From NCBI GenBank assembly GCA_947629915.1, contig CANRFN010000020.1:1-62865 (forward strand): DNA of 62,865 nt. The letters are read 5' to 3'. The stretch comes from an uncultured Oscillospiraceae bacterium. Lineage in GTDB: Bacteria; Bacillota; Clostridia; Oscillospirales; Oscillospiraceae. The translations under genes were made by a program, and so were the position numbers. Of this stretch, positions 51,538-59,852 are shown one piece after another. How positions within the stretch are numbered: position 1 is the stretch's first letter; every line of letters starts with the position of its first letter. The notes beneath the pieces are model-generated. The model was not told the origin of the DNA and made no database searches. It saw nothing but the letters and a program-made list of their open reading frames with translations.

Positions 51538-52293
51538 ATGGAAAAGATCACACAGACCGCCGGCCGGAATCAGCTGGGGGACTTCGCCCCGGATTTCGCC
51601 CACTTCAACGATGACGTTCTCTTCGGAGAGAACTGGAACAACCAGGACATCGACCTCAAGACCCGGTGCATCCTCACCGTGGTGGCCCTGATGTCCTCCG
51701 GCATCACGGACAGCTCCCTCACCTATCACCTGGAGAACGCCAAGGCCCACGGCGTGAGCCGCGCCGAGATCGCCGCCATCGTCACCCACGTAGGGTTCTA
51801 TGTGGGCTGGCCCAAGGCCTGGGCGGTGTTCCGCCTGGCCAAGGAGGTCTGGAAGGAGGCGGAGCCCGCCCTCACGGAGAAGGACCGGTATCAGAGCACC
51901 ATCCTCTTCCCCATCGGCGCCCCCAACGATGGCTTTGCCCAGTACTTCACCGGCCAGTCCTATCTGGCCCCGGTGTCCAAGGAGCAGGTGGGCATCTTCA
52001 ACGTCACCTTCGAGCCGGGCTGCCGGAACAACTGGCACGTCCACCACGCGGACAAGGGCGGCGGCCAGATCCTGATCTGCATCGGCGGCAGGGGGTACTA
52101 CCAGGCCTGGGGTGAGGAGGCCGTGGAGATGCGGCCCGGAGACTGCATCAACATCCCCGCCGGCGTGAAGCACTGGCACGGCGCCGCCCCGGACAGCTGG
52201 TTCAGCCACCTGGCGGTGGAGGTCCCGGGAGAGAACGGCTCCAACGAGTGGCTGGAGCCGGTAACCGATGCGCAGTACGGTATTCTGAAATGA
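51538..52293 (+). CDS. Carboxymuconolactone decarboxylase-like/cupin fusion protein
   Basis: Cytoplasmic protein of 251 residues. Residues 20-110 form a CMD/AhpD-like helical domain ('LTVVALMSSGITDSSLTYHL', 'HGVSRAEIAAIVTHVGFYVG') without the CxxC of peroxidase members. Residues 130-245 form a cupin with metal ligands 'NNWHVHHADKGGGQ' and 'PAGVKHWHGA'. Such fusions are usually called carboxymuconolactone decarboxylases but mostly work on unknown electrophiles. RBS CAGGAGGT. The stop overlaps the flavodoxin start by ATGA. Confidence 0.9.
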   Translation: MEKITQTAGRNQLGDFAPDFAHFNDDVLFGENWNNQDIDLKTRCILTVVALMSSGITDSSLTYHLENAKAHGVSRAEIAAIVTHVGFYVGWPKAWAVFRLAKEVWKEAEPALTEKDRYQSTILFPIGAPNDGFAQYFTGQSYLAPVSKEQVGIFNVTFEPGCRNNWHVHHADKGGGQILICIGGRGYYQAWGEEAVEMRPGDCINIPAGVKHWHGAAPDSWFSHLAVEVPGENGSNEWLEPVTDAQYGILK

Positions 52294-52967
52294 AGAAACT
52301 CATCGTTTTATTCCTTGCAGTATTCATTGTCCTATCCCTGGCCGCCTGCGGCGGACAGGAGAGCGCGAATACTGCCGCGCCCAGCACAACCCCAACCCCC
52401 GCCCAGCAGGACACCGCCGGCACCCCGGAGACCGCGGAGCCCCCGGCCGCAGATCCCGTGGAGAACCCGGACACGCCCGGCACCGGCGGCAAGATCCTGG
52501 TGGCGTACTTCTCTGCCACCAACAACACGGAGGGCATCGCCCAGAAGCTGGCGGACGGCCTGGGGGCAGACCTCTTTGAGATCCAGCTGGTAACCCCGTA
52601 CTCCACAGACTATAACACCGTGCTGGACGAGGCCCAGCGGGATCAGAACCGGCAGGCCAGGCCGGAGCTCGCCAACCAGGTGGCCAATTTCGACCAGTAC
52701 AGCACCATTCTCCTGGGCTATCCCAACTGGTGGGCGTCCATCCCCATGCCCATCGCCTCCTTCCTGGAGCAGTATGACTTTGCCGGCAAGACCGTCATAC
52801 CATTCTGCTCCCACGGCGGCGGAAGGTTCGGCCAGAGCCTCACCGCCATCGCCAAGCTGGCCCCGGATGCCAATATGGGAGAGCCCCTCTCCGTCCACTA
52901 CTCCGGCGGCAGCAGCCTGCCGGAGGACATTGCGGCCTGGCTGCAGGCCAACGGCATCTCCGGCTGA
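52290..52967 (+). CDS. Lipid-anchored flavodoxin
   Basis: Flavodoxin-type electron carrier of 225 residues, exported as a lipoprotein: 'MKKLIVLFLAVFIVLSLAAC' has a lipobox ending at Cys20. A Pro/Thr/Ala-rich spacer runs to about 65. The FMN fold follows: 'KILVAYFSATNNTEGIAQKL' (phosphate loop), 'LLGYPNWWASIPMPIASFLE', 'TVIPFCSHGGGRFGQSL'. It starts inside the CMD-cupin stop (ATGA), so it is translationally coupled. An extracytoplasmic flavodoxin suggests electron transfer at the outer face of the membrane. Confidence 0.9.
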   Translation: MKKLIVLFLAVFIVLSLAACGGQESANTAAPSTTPTPAQQDTAGTPETAEPPAADPVENPDTPGTGGKILVAYFSATNNTEGIAQKLADGLGADLFEIQLVTPYSTDYNTVLDEAQRDQNRQARPELANQVANFDQYSTILLGYPNWWASIPMPIASFLEQYDFAGKTVIPFCSHGGGRFGQSLTAIAKLAPDANMGEPLSVHYSGGSSLPEDIAAWLQANGISG

Positions 52968-53060
52968 GCCCTCCCACATACAGGCACTGGAGCCGCAGCT
53001 CGTCACCCTCCTCGATGCAGTTCCATGCCCATAGGGGCGGCAACCGCCGCCCCAGAAGCA

Positions 53061-53099
53061 ATCCAGGCCGTGCGCGATAAGCGCACGGCCTGGATTTGT
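53061..53099 (+). terminator. Terminator of the redox operon
   Basis: Perfect 15-bp stem ATCCAGGCCGTGCGC / GCGCACGGCCTGGAT with a 5-nt loop and TTTG after it. It also lies just past the stop of the convergent hydrolase gene and may serve both strands. Confidence 0.8.
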
Positions 53100-53123
53100 G
53101 TTATCGATATGTATTCTGGCCTC

Positions 53124-54005
53124 TCAGAGGTACTCCCGGAAGAAGGCACACTCGTCATCGTTGCACTTCTCCGCCGCCTTGGTGCGGATGTTGCAGTGGA
53201 AGACATGGCCCAGCTTCAGGGTGTCGCTGCCATAGATGCAGCGCTTCCAGCGGACGCCGTTGGCGGAGAGCACCTTGGGGAACTCCCTGGCCTCGGGCAG
53301 CAGAAAGTCCTCTACGGCGCTCATCACGAAGGCCGGCGGGAACTTGCTGTTCACCCACTGCACCACGTTGATGGACACCAGCTCCTCCGGGGTGCCCTTC
53401 TCGGGGAGGAAGTCCGCCATCATCGCCTTGGTGGTCCCCACGAGCTCGCCGGTAAAGCGATAGCAACCGCAGTTCAGGCCCACGGCGGTGGGGACAAAGC
53501 CCTTGGGCGGGGCGATGGCATACAGCTTCTGCAGGTCCGGGTTGGTGCAGAGGCAGCAATACAGGCTGAGGAGGTGGCCGCCGGCGGAGTCCCCCACGGC
53601 GAACACATGGTCCGGGTCCAGGTGATACTCCTCGGCGTGGTCCAGCACCCAGTGGAATACGCTGTTCACGTCCTCCAGTTGGGCGGGGTGCTTGCTCTCC
53701 GGGGCCAGGCGGTAGCTGAAGTTCACCACGGCAAAGCCCCGCTGGGCCAGGTTCATGCAGTAGAACTGATAGACGTCTTTGTCCCCGTACACCCAGGCGC
53801 CGCCGTGGACGCTCACGATCACCGGCAGGACGTCGTCCCCCGCCTCTCTCGGGCGATACAGGTCCAGCAGCTGATATTTTGCATCTTGCGTGCCGTATGG
53901 GATGTTGTCTGCCCGCACCACGTCCTCCGGGGTGACGAGACCGGCGTCCCGCTTCTTGTCTCCCTTGGTGAACATGGCCCGGACCATTGTGCTGTTCACA
54001 GACAT
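53124..54005 (-). CDS. Alpha/beta hydrolase (HSL/esterase type)
   Basis: Cytoplasmic esterase-like enzyme of 293 residues. I start at ATG 54005 ('MSVNSTMVRAMFTKGDKKRD'); the frame upstream has no site. Oxyanion motif 'VSVHGGAWVYGDKDVY', nucleophile Ser in 'FAVGDSAGGHLLSLY', acid Asp probably in 'SAVEDFLLPEA' and His in 'LKLGHVFHCN'. This is the pattern of bacterial hormone-sensitive-lipase/acetyl-esterase proteins, often used for deacetylating sugars. It is a single gene. Confidence 0.9.
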   Translation of the reverse strand: MSVNSTMVRAMFTKGDKKRDAGLVTPEDVVRADNIPYGTQDAKYQLLDLYRPREAGDDVLPVIVSVHGGAWVYGDKDVYQFYCMNLAQRGFAVVNFSYRLAPESKHPAQLEDVNSVFHWVLDHAEEYHLDPDHVFAVGDSAGGHLLSLYCCLCTNPDLQKLYAIAPPKGFVPTAVGLNCGCYRFTGELVGTTKAMMADFLPEKGTPEELVSINVVQWVNSKFPPAFVMSAVEDFLLPEAREFPKVLSANGVRWKRCIYGSDTLKLGHVFHCNIRTKAAEKCNDDECAFFREYL

Positions 54006-54177
54006 ACTGTGTCCCAACCTTTCCAAACAAACGTGATCTCCGGGTTTCCCCGGCGGATTTGCTGCCGCCAGTATAGCCCTTCTTGCGCCAAATGTCCAGC
54101 TTCCCACGCCATTTCCCCTCTGAAACAGGCGCGTTTTCCGAAAACGGCGGGTACAAGGGAACAGACAGGCCCGCAGG

Positions 54178-54924
54178 TCAGCCCTTTCTCAGGTGGTAGA
54201 GCCCATACGCATCGATCAGCCGCTCCAGCTCCGGCTGGATAAAGTCGTCCATCCAGAGCAGCTGTCCCTCGTGGTTCAGATGGATCCCGTCCTCCTGGAA
54301 CAGCACCGTGTGATAGGACCCCACATCGTAGGTGAGGCAGGTGGCGTCCAGGAAGGACATGTAGTCCCTCTCGGCACAGAGGGCCGCCAGCTCCCGGTTG
54401 ATCTTCTGGGTGAGGCCGGCGTACTGTGCCCTCCCGGGGAGCAGCAGGCCGCTCATCACCACGAACTTGGCCTCGGGCAGCTTCTCATGGAAGGTCTCAA
54501 ACATCTGTCGCTTGTACGCCATGCAGCCGGAGACCTTGTCCTCATCGGTGCCCTGGAGGGAGAGATAGTCGTTGGAGCCGGTCTGGAAGAACACCACATC
54601 CGGGGCATAGGGGTAGAGCAGCACCGGGGCGTACCGCACCAGCAGCTTGTCTGTGCTGCCGCCGAAGCCGTGGTTCTGCACCTTGTATCCCGAGAGGTCC
54701 TCCTCCATCTCCGTCCAGAGCCGGAAGTTAGAGGCCCCGTAGAAGAGGACCTCGTGCTGCCGCTGGTCTGCCGGGTACTTCTTGGCGATGGCGTCCACCT
54801 CCCGGTCCCAGTCGTAGAGATGGCCGAAGGGGCCCCAGCCGATCTTCCGGCCGGTGATGGCCAGTCCCGCGAGAGACAGGGCCGCCGCCCCGGCGCAGGC
54901 GGCCAGTATCGTTCCTTTTTTCAT
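54178..54924 (-). CDS. SGNH/GDSL-type hydrolase with N-terminal anchor
   Basis: Protein of 248 residues, start ATG 54924 behind GGGAGGAAC. A hydrophobic N-terminus (5-25) anchors or exports it. The SGNH blocks are 'VLFYGASNFRLW' (Ser in GAS), 'NHGFGGST' (Gly), 'VFFQTGSNDY' (Asn) and 'FQEDGIHLNHEGQLLW' (Asp-His). Likely an esterase acting on carbohydrate or lipid acyl groups. It follows the alpha/beta hydrolase gene's start by about 170 bp and is transcribed towards it. Confidence 0.9.
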   Translation of the reverse strand: MKKGTILAACAGAAALSLAGLAITGRKIGWGPFGHLYDWDREVDAIAKKYPADQRQHEVLFYGASNFRLWTEMEEDLSGYKVQNHGFGGSTDKLLVRYAPVLLYPYAPDVVFFQTGSNDYLSLQGTDEDKVSGCMAYKRQMFETFHEKLPEAKFVVMSGLLLPGRAQYAGLTQKINRELAALCAERDYMSFLDATCLTYDVGSYHTVLFQEDGIHLNHEGQLLWMDDFIQPELERLIDAYGLYHLRKG

Positions 54925-55393
54925 GGTGTGTTCCTCCCAACATCGCTGGATGAATCTGCCTCCATTGTACCGGAGATGCCAGGAATCGTCAAGAGGGGAT
55001 TGGAGAGTGCTGTAAAGGGAAAATACTTGTCTCATAAAGCGAGACAGCCCAAATCCCAGACAAACATTTCGAAATGTGCCCCACTCAGACAGCATCCGGC
55101 ACAATAGTCCGCACCACAGGCCAACCCAACCCGCGGCACCCTGGCGCACCCTGGATCCGGCGTTTCTCCGCCCGCACAGGCCCGCTTTCGTGCCATTCCA
55201 ACGCCAAAATCCCGCTTTCGGCACCACTTCAGCCCGTTCTCAGCTACCCCAGCAGTTCGGACACTGCAGGACACAGCACCGCCCGGCACGCCCCCAAAGC
55301 CCCAATCCGCGATTGCAAATTGTATTCAAACCAGAAAATTCGCCGCTCTGTATCGTCCGCTTCTATTATTTACCAATTCCAACGCCGCAAAAT
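54925..55393. other. Intergenic region, C/A-rich, no gene seen
   Basis: About 470 bp. The plus strand from 55050 to 55320 is strikingly rich in C and A and poor in G runs. Open frames here have no ribosome site or family resemblance. An inverted hexamer TTTCGAAA lies near 55065. Confidence 0.4.
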
Positions 55394-55420
55394 GGGCACC
55401 GGCCAACCCGGCCGGTGCCC
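55394..55420 (-). terminator. Terminator of the nagA operon
   Basis: Perfect 11-bp stem GGGCACCGGCC / GGCCGGTGCCC, 5-nt loop, then ATTTTG when read on the minus strand, 50 bp past the nagA stop. Confidence 0.8.
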
Positions 55421-55469
55421 TTTCACACGCTCAGAACTTGAACTTCTCTCAGCCAAACCGATACCGGTC

Positions 55470-56570
55470 TCACGATACCGGCTGTCCATCGATCCAGACG
55501 CCCCGCAGGCTGAGATCCGGACCCAGCAGTATGAGATCGGCCGGCCCGCCCACCGCGATCTCCCCGGCCTCGATGCCCACCGATCTCGCCGGGGCCGTGG
55601 TGGCAGCGTACACCGCCCTCTCCAGGGGGATGCCAAAGGACACCGTCCGGCGGACCCCCTCCAGCAGGCTGATGGAGGACCCCGCCAAGGTCCCGTCCAA
55701 TAAGGTGGCCTTTCCAAATGATACCCGGATGGGCTGTCCCCCCAAGGTGTAGTCTCCGTCCGGCATGCCGGCACAGCGGAGAGCGTCTGAGATCAGATTC
55801 ACCCGGTCCCCGAAGAGCTGGAAGAGCATCCGCACCATGGCGGGGTGGACATGGAGGCCATCGCAAATGAGCTCCACCGTGGCCCCCGCGTCAAACGCCG
55901 CCCCGATGAGCCCCGGCGCCCGGTGGTGCAGCGGCGGCATCCCGTTGCAGAGGTGGGTGGCGTGGGTTGCCCCCGCCTGATACGCCGCCAGGGCAGTCTC
56001 ATAGTCTGCGGCGCTGTGCCCCAGGGAGACGGTGCACACCTGGGAGATCGCCCGGATGAACTCCAGCGCCCCCGGCTCCTCCGGCGCCACGGTGACGAGC
56101 CGCACCGTTCCCCCGCTCCGGGCATTCAATCGCTGAAACAGCGCCACATCCGGCCGGTGCAGGTTCTCCGGGTTCTGGGCGCCCCGTCTGCTGTAGCTGA
56201 GGAAGGGCCCCTCCAGGTGAATCCCGGCACACTTGGCCCCGCCCGCTCGCCGGTATCCCCGGATGGCGTCCAGGGCGGCGTTTAACGCGGGCTCCTGTAG
56301 GGTCATGGTGGTGGCGAGAAAGCTGGTGGTGCCCTGGGAAGCATACCACTGCCCCAGTTTTTGTACGCCCGCCGGGTTTCCATCGGAGAAGTCCTCGCCG
56401 ATGGCCCCGTGGGTGTGGATGTCCACCAGGCCGGGGATCAGATAGCCGCCCTGGGCGTCCAGGTCCGCCGGTCCCTCCACCACTCCGATGGCCTCCACCC
56501 GATCCCGGAAGGAAATCCCGCCGGACACAAAGCGATCTCCCAGAAAGATCTGGGCGTTTCGGATGATCAT
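55470..56570 (-). CDS. nagA: N-acetylglucosamine-6-phosphate deacetylase
   Basis: Cytoplasmic metal amidohydrolase of 366 residues that removes acetate from GlcNAc-6-phosphate. Start ATG 56570 behind GAGGGGGAG. Motifs: 'VDIHTHGAIGEDFSDGN' (metal site), 'GIHLEGPFLS' (metal Glu), 'VSLGHSAADYETALAAYQAG' (His), 'HATHLCNGMPPLHHRAPGLI', 'ICDGLHVHPAMV' and 'LISDALRCAGMPDGDYTLGG' (catalytic Asp). It ends the ptsH-ptsI-nagA minus-strand operon; nagB is divergent. Together they turn PTS-imported GlcNAc into fructose-6-phosphate. Confidence 0.95.
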   Translation of the reverse strand: MIIRNAQIFLGDRFVSGGISFRDRVEAIGVVEGPADLDAQGGYLIPGLVDIHTHGAIGEDFSDGNPAGVQKLGQWYASQGTTSFLATTMTLQEPALNAALDAIRGYRRAGGAKCAGIHLEGPFLSYSRRGAQNPENLHRPDVALFQRLNARSGGTVRLVTVAPEEPGALEFIRAISQVCTVSLGHSAADYETALAAYQAGATHATHLCNGMPPLHHRAPGLIGAAFDAGATVELICDGLHVHPAMVRMLFQLFGDRVNLISDALRCAGMPDGDYTLGGQPIRVSFGKATLLDGTLAGSSISLLEGVRRTVSFGIPLERAVYAATTAPARSVGIEAGEIAVGGPADLILLGPDLSLRGVWIDGQPVS

Positions 56571-56669
56571 ACGCCGCTCCCCCTCTTCTATGTTTCTCCC
56601 CCATTGTATCACGGTTCCCCGGCGAGGAAAAGAGCGGAATGCGCTGCCGCATTCCGCTCGATAAAGCCG

Positions 56670-58307
56670 TCAGGTCTGGTTGTCTGCGCCGTCCTTCAGC
56701 AGCTGGGCCCGGACCTCCAGGATGCTGCCGGGAGACATGGAGAGCTCATCCACCCCGATGTCCCGGAAGAACTGAGACAGGCTGAGATCCGCCCCCAGCT
56801 CCCCGCAGATGCCCGCCCAGATGCCGGCCCTGTGGGCGCTCTCCACGGTGTGGCGGATGAGCCGCAGCACCGCCTCGTGGTGCCGGTCTGAGAAGGGCTC
56901 GCAGGCCGGGTTCTGCCGGTCTATGGCCAGGGTGTACTGGGTGAGGTCGTTGGTGCCGATGCTGAAAAAGCGCACCTCTTGGGCCAGCAGATCGCTGATG
57001 ATGGCCGCCGCCGGGGTCTCGATCATGATGCCCAGCGGCACATCCCGGTGGAAGGGAATCCCCTCCGCCGCCAGTTCCTCTTGGACCTCCTGGCAGAGCG
57101 CCTTGGCCCGGCGCACCTCGTCCACAGACGCGATCATGGGGAACATGATGGAGAGGTTGCCGTATGCGGACGCCCGATAGAGGGCCCGCAGCTGGGTCCG
57201 GAAGACCTTGGGCCGGGCGAGGCACAGCCGGATGGCCCGCAGGCCCATGGCCGGGTTCTTCTCCCGGGGGAGGTCCATATGGGAGGCCTGTTTGTCCGCC
57301 CCGATGTCCAGGGTGCGCACCACCACCGGCTTTCCCTGCATGCCGGAGAGGACCTTGCGGTATGCGTCAAACTGCTCCTCCTCGCCGGGGGAGTCCTCCC
57401 GGCCCAGGAAGAGGAACTCGCTGCGGAAGAGGCCGATGCCGTCCGCCCTCTCCTCCAGCACCGCCGGCAGGTCCTCCGGGGAGCCGATGTTGGCGCAGAT
57501 CATGAGGCGGGTGCCGTCTCCCCGGTGCACCGCCTGGCCCCGGAACTGCTCCAGCCAGGCCTTCCGGTGCCGCTCCGCCTCCGCCCGCTGCTGCAGGTCC
57601 TCTGCAGTCCGATCATCGGGGGCCAGCCACACCTGTCCGGTGCCGCCGTCCAGGTACACCAGCTGTCCCTGGCAGTCTGCGGGCAGGGACTCGTGGAGCT
57701 TCACCACCGCCGGGATACCCATGGTGCGGGCGAAGATGGCGGAGTGGGAGTACGAAGACCCGCTGGAGGTGAGAAAGCCCGCCACCTTGTCCCGGTCTAA
57801 GGACGCGGTCTCGCTGGGGGCGAGGTCGTCTGCGGCCAGGATAAAGGGCCCCGGCCCCTCCAAGGGCTGGTAGGTCTCGCCGGTGAGGATGCGGATCACC
57901 CGCCGGGCGATGTCCCGCACATCGGCGGAGCGCTCCCGCATGTAGTCGTCCTCCATGGCCTCGAAGACCCCGGCGAAGTGGTTGCCCGCCTCCTCCACCG
58001 CGGCCTCGGCGTTGCGCCCCTCCCCCACGATGAGGCTCTCCACGCAGTCCATGAAGTCCGGGTCCACCAGCATCATCCGGTGGATCACAAAGAGCATGGC
58101 CTGCTCCTCCCCCAGGTGGGCCTGGCTGTCCTCCGCCAGCTGGTCCAGCTGGCGGCAGGCCTCGCCGCAGGCGGTGTGGAACCGGCGCAGCTCCTCCTCC
58201 GGCACCTTGGCCTCATAGCGGGGCACCGGGGTGGTCCCCCGGCGCACCAGTTTCAGGGTACCCCAGGCCATGCCCCGGGACACCCCTTCTCCCTGTAGAA
58301 CGCGCAT
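56670..58307 (-). CDS. ptsI: PTS enzyme I
   Basis: Phosphoenolpyruvate-protein phosphotransferase of 545 residues. The N-terminal part holds the HPr-binding helices and the phosphohistidine segment 'TSSGSSYSHSAIFARTMGIP' (about 185-205; Tyr replaces the usual Thr before Ser-His). The C-terminal PEP barrel has 'GIGLFRSEFLFLGRED', 'RTLDIGADKQASHMDLPREK', 'NPAMGLRAIRLCL', 'GIMIETPAAA' and 'FSIGTNDLTQYTLAIDR' with 'ELGAD' and 'SMSP' at the end. Twelve bp after ptsH. It powers sugar PTS import; no enzyme II gene is in the window. Confidence 0.95.
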   Translation of the reverse strand: MRVLQGEGVSRGMAWGTLKLVRRGTTPVPRYEAKVPEEELRRFHTACGEACRQLDQLAEDSQAHLGEEQAMLFVIHRMMLVDPDFMDCVESLIVGEGRNAEAAVEEAGNHFAGVFEAMEDDYMRERSADVRDIARRVIRILTGETYQPLEGPGPFILAADDLAPSETASLDRDKVAGFLTSSGSSYSHSAIFARTMGIPAVVKLHESLPADCQGQLVYLDGGTGQVWLAPDDRTAEDLQQRAEAERHRKAWLEQFRGQAVHRGDGTRLMICANIGSPEDLPAVLEERADGIGLFRSEFLFLGREDSPGEEEQFDAYRKVLSGMQGKPVVVRTLDIGADKQASHMDLPREKNPAMGLRAIRLCLARPKVFRTQLRALYRASAYGNLSIMFPMIASVDEVRRAKALCQEVQEELAAEGIPFHRDVPLGIMIETPAAAIISDLLAQEVRFFSIGTNDLTQYTLAIDRQNPACEPFSDRHHEAVLRLIRHTVESAHRAGIWAGICGELGADLSLSQFFRDIGVDELSMSPGSILEVRAQLLKDGADNQT

Positions 58308-58319
58308 GGGATCACCGCC

Positions 58320-58589
58320 TCAGAGGTGGGCGCGGAGAAAGGCCTCCAGCGCCGGCGCGGTCTCCGCCTCGTCCGGGCCGTCCACCGTGATAAAGACGGT
58401 CTCCCCGGCTCTGATGTTCAGCTGCATCAGGGTGAAGAGCCGCTTCAGGCTGGCGGTCTCCACATCGCCTCCCCGGCGCACGGCCAGGGTTACGGAGCTT
58501 CTGGCCTTCTGGGCCTGCTGCACCAGCAGTCCCGCCGGCCGCACATGGATGCCCAGGGCATCGCGTATCGTGTACTCAAAGGTCTGCAT
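58320..58589 (-). CDS. ptsH: HPr phosphocarrier lacking the regulatory serine
   Basis: Protein of 89 residues, start ATG 58589. The active-site segment is 'GIHVRPAGLLVQQAQKA' with His15 and Pro18. Where HPr has Ser46 ('AKSLFKL' in E. coli, 'KSIMGVM' in Firmicutes) this protein reads 'LKRLFTLMQL' with Arg50. It can therefore carry phosphate from enzyme I but should not be a target of HPr kinase or a CcpA co-regulator. The upstream reading frame to 58757 lacks a start site and is not HPr-like. Probably a second, dedicated HPr for amino-sugar uptake. Confidence 0.93.
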   Translation of the reverse strand: MQTFEYTIRDALGIHVRPAGLLVQQAQKARSSVTLAVRRGGDVETASLKRLFTLMQLNIRAGETVFITVDGPDEAETAPALEAFLRAHL

Positions 58590-58925
58590 CCGGTTCTCCC
58601 CTTTCCTCGTCCCCATTTCCAAAGATGCGCGAATCGGGCAGACGCATCCAAACACAACATGAAGAAACGCCCCTATCCCCACCCGGCAGACAAAAGCGCC
58701 CGCAGACACAGTGCGGACAGGCCAGCACCATCTCTCGGGCGCATACAATTCAATCATATGCAGGGGCAGTGCTGTGCCGGGGCGGACAAGATCTCACAAT
58801 AAAGATAGCATGGATTTCCAGTTTCTGCAACCGGTTTGGCAGTTCTTTGGAATATCCGTTGTGTTGTTTGGACAATCCGGCAGGTGTGAATTGCACAAGA
58901 TTTCGTCCAAATTGCCACTTCTCCG
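58590..58925. other. Divergent intergenic region between ptsH and nagB
   Basis: The two operons are separated by 439 bp in total. No gene is seen. An imperfect dyad TGTGAATTGCACA (about 58882-58894) just upstream of the nagB promoter is a possible operator. It does not match the NagR/DasR consensus I know. I could not place the ptsH promoter with confidence. Confidence 0.45.
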
Positions 58926-58955
58926 TTGACGTTCCCTCCCCCGCTCTGCTATACT
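58926..58955 (+). promoter_or_regulatory. Promoter of nagB
   Basis: TTGACG (58926-58931), 18-bp spacer, TATACT (58950-58955). It lies 74 bp before the GTG start of nagB. Confidence 0.75.
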
Positions 58956-59028
58956 GGATCCAGCAAGCCAGTTCGTCCTCTGTCCCAGACAGACCTGCCC
59001 GGCCACAACAGAAAGGAAGGGGAACTCA

Positions 59029-59757
59029 GTGAAAATCGTCTGCACAAAAGACTACCAGGACCTGTCCCGGAAGGCCGCCATGCTGCTCTCCGCCCAGATC
59101 ATCATGAAGCCCAACGCGGTGCTGGGCCTCGCCACCGGCAGCACCCCCATCGGGCTGTATGCCCACCTGGTGGAGTGGTACCAGCGGGGGGATCTGGACT
59201 TCTCGGAAGTCACCACCATCAACCTGGACGAGTACCGGGGCCTCCCCCGGGATCACGCCCAGAGCTACCACCACTACATGTACACCCGGCTCTTCCACCA
59301 CATCAACATCCACCCGGACCACATCCACATCCCGGACGGCGCGGAGCCGGACCCGCTTCGGGCCTGCGCCGCCTACGATGTCATGATCCAACGGGTGGGC
59401 GGCATAGACCTCCAGCTGCTGGGCATCGGCCTGGACGGCCACATCGGCTTCAACGAGCCCGGCACCGCCTTTGAGCTGGGCACCCACTGCGTGGACCTCA
59501 CGGAGAGCACCCTGGCCGCCAACCAGCGGTTCTTCGCCTCCCGGGAGGAGATGCCAAAGCAGGCGTACACCATGGGGGTGAAGACCATCATGCAGGCGAA
59601 GAAGGTCCTGATGGTGGCCAGCGGCAAAGAGAAGGCGGAGATCGTAAAGAAGGCGTTCTTTGGGAGGGTGACGCCGCAGGTGCCGGCCTCCATCCTGCAG
59701 ATGCACCCGGACTTCACCCTGATGGGGGACCAGGAGGCCCTGCAGCGGATCCTGTGA
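59029..59757 (+). CDS. nagB: Glucosamine-6-phosphate deaminase
   Basis: Cytoplasmic isomerase-deaminase of 242 residues giving fructose-6-phosphate and ammonia. Start is GTG 59029 behind GAAAGGAAGG. Motifs: 'VLGLATGSTPIGLYAHLVEW' (phosphate loop), 'TINLDEYRGL' (catalytic Asp), 'LLGIGLDGHIGFNEPGTAF' (Asp-His) and 'AYTMGVKTIMQAKKVLMVAS'. The length suits the short Firmicute form without the allosteric tail. Divergent from nagA. Confidence 0.96.
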   Translation: MKIVCTKDYQDLSRKAAMLLSAQIIMKPNAVLGLATGSTPIGLYAHLVEWYQRGDLDFSEVTTINLDEYRGLPRDHAQSYHHYMYTRLFHHINIHPDHIHIPDGAEPDPLRACAAYDVMIQRVGGIDLQLLGIGLDGHIGFNEPGTAFELGTHCVDLTESTLAANQRFFASREEMPKQAYTMGVKTIMQAKKVLMVASGKEKAEIVKKAFFGRVTPQVPASILQMHPDFTLMGDQEALQRIL

Positions 59758-59802
59758 GGCAGACAGCCATCCAACAAGCCCGGAACTCCATAGAGAGGGA
59801 CA

Positions 59803-59837
59803 GAGCGTGCTGCGGGGTTCCCGCAGCACGCTCATTT
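59803..59837 (+). terminator. Terminator between nagB and pepF
   Basis: Perfect 14-bp stem GAGCGTGCTGCGGG / CCCGCAGCACGCTC, 3-nt loop, then ATTTTG. It sits in the 95-bp gap between the convergent genes. Confidence 0.85.
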
Positions 59838-59852
59838 TGCACGGGGAAGGGT

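Noticed and set aside
55050..55390. Plus-strand Pro/Arg-rich frames in the gap after the SGNH gene
   Set aside because: The residue make-up follows from C/A-rich DNA; there is no start site or recognisable domain.
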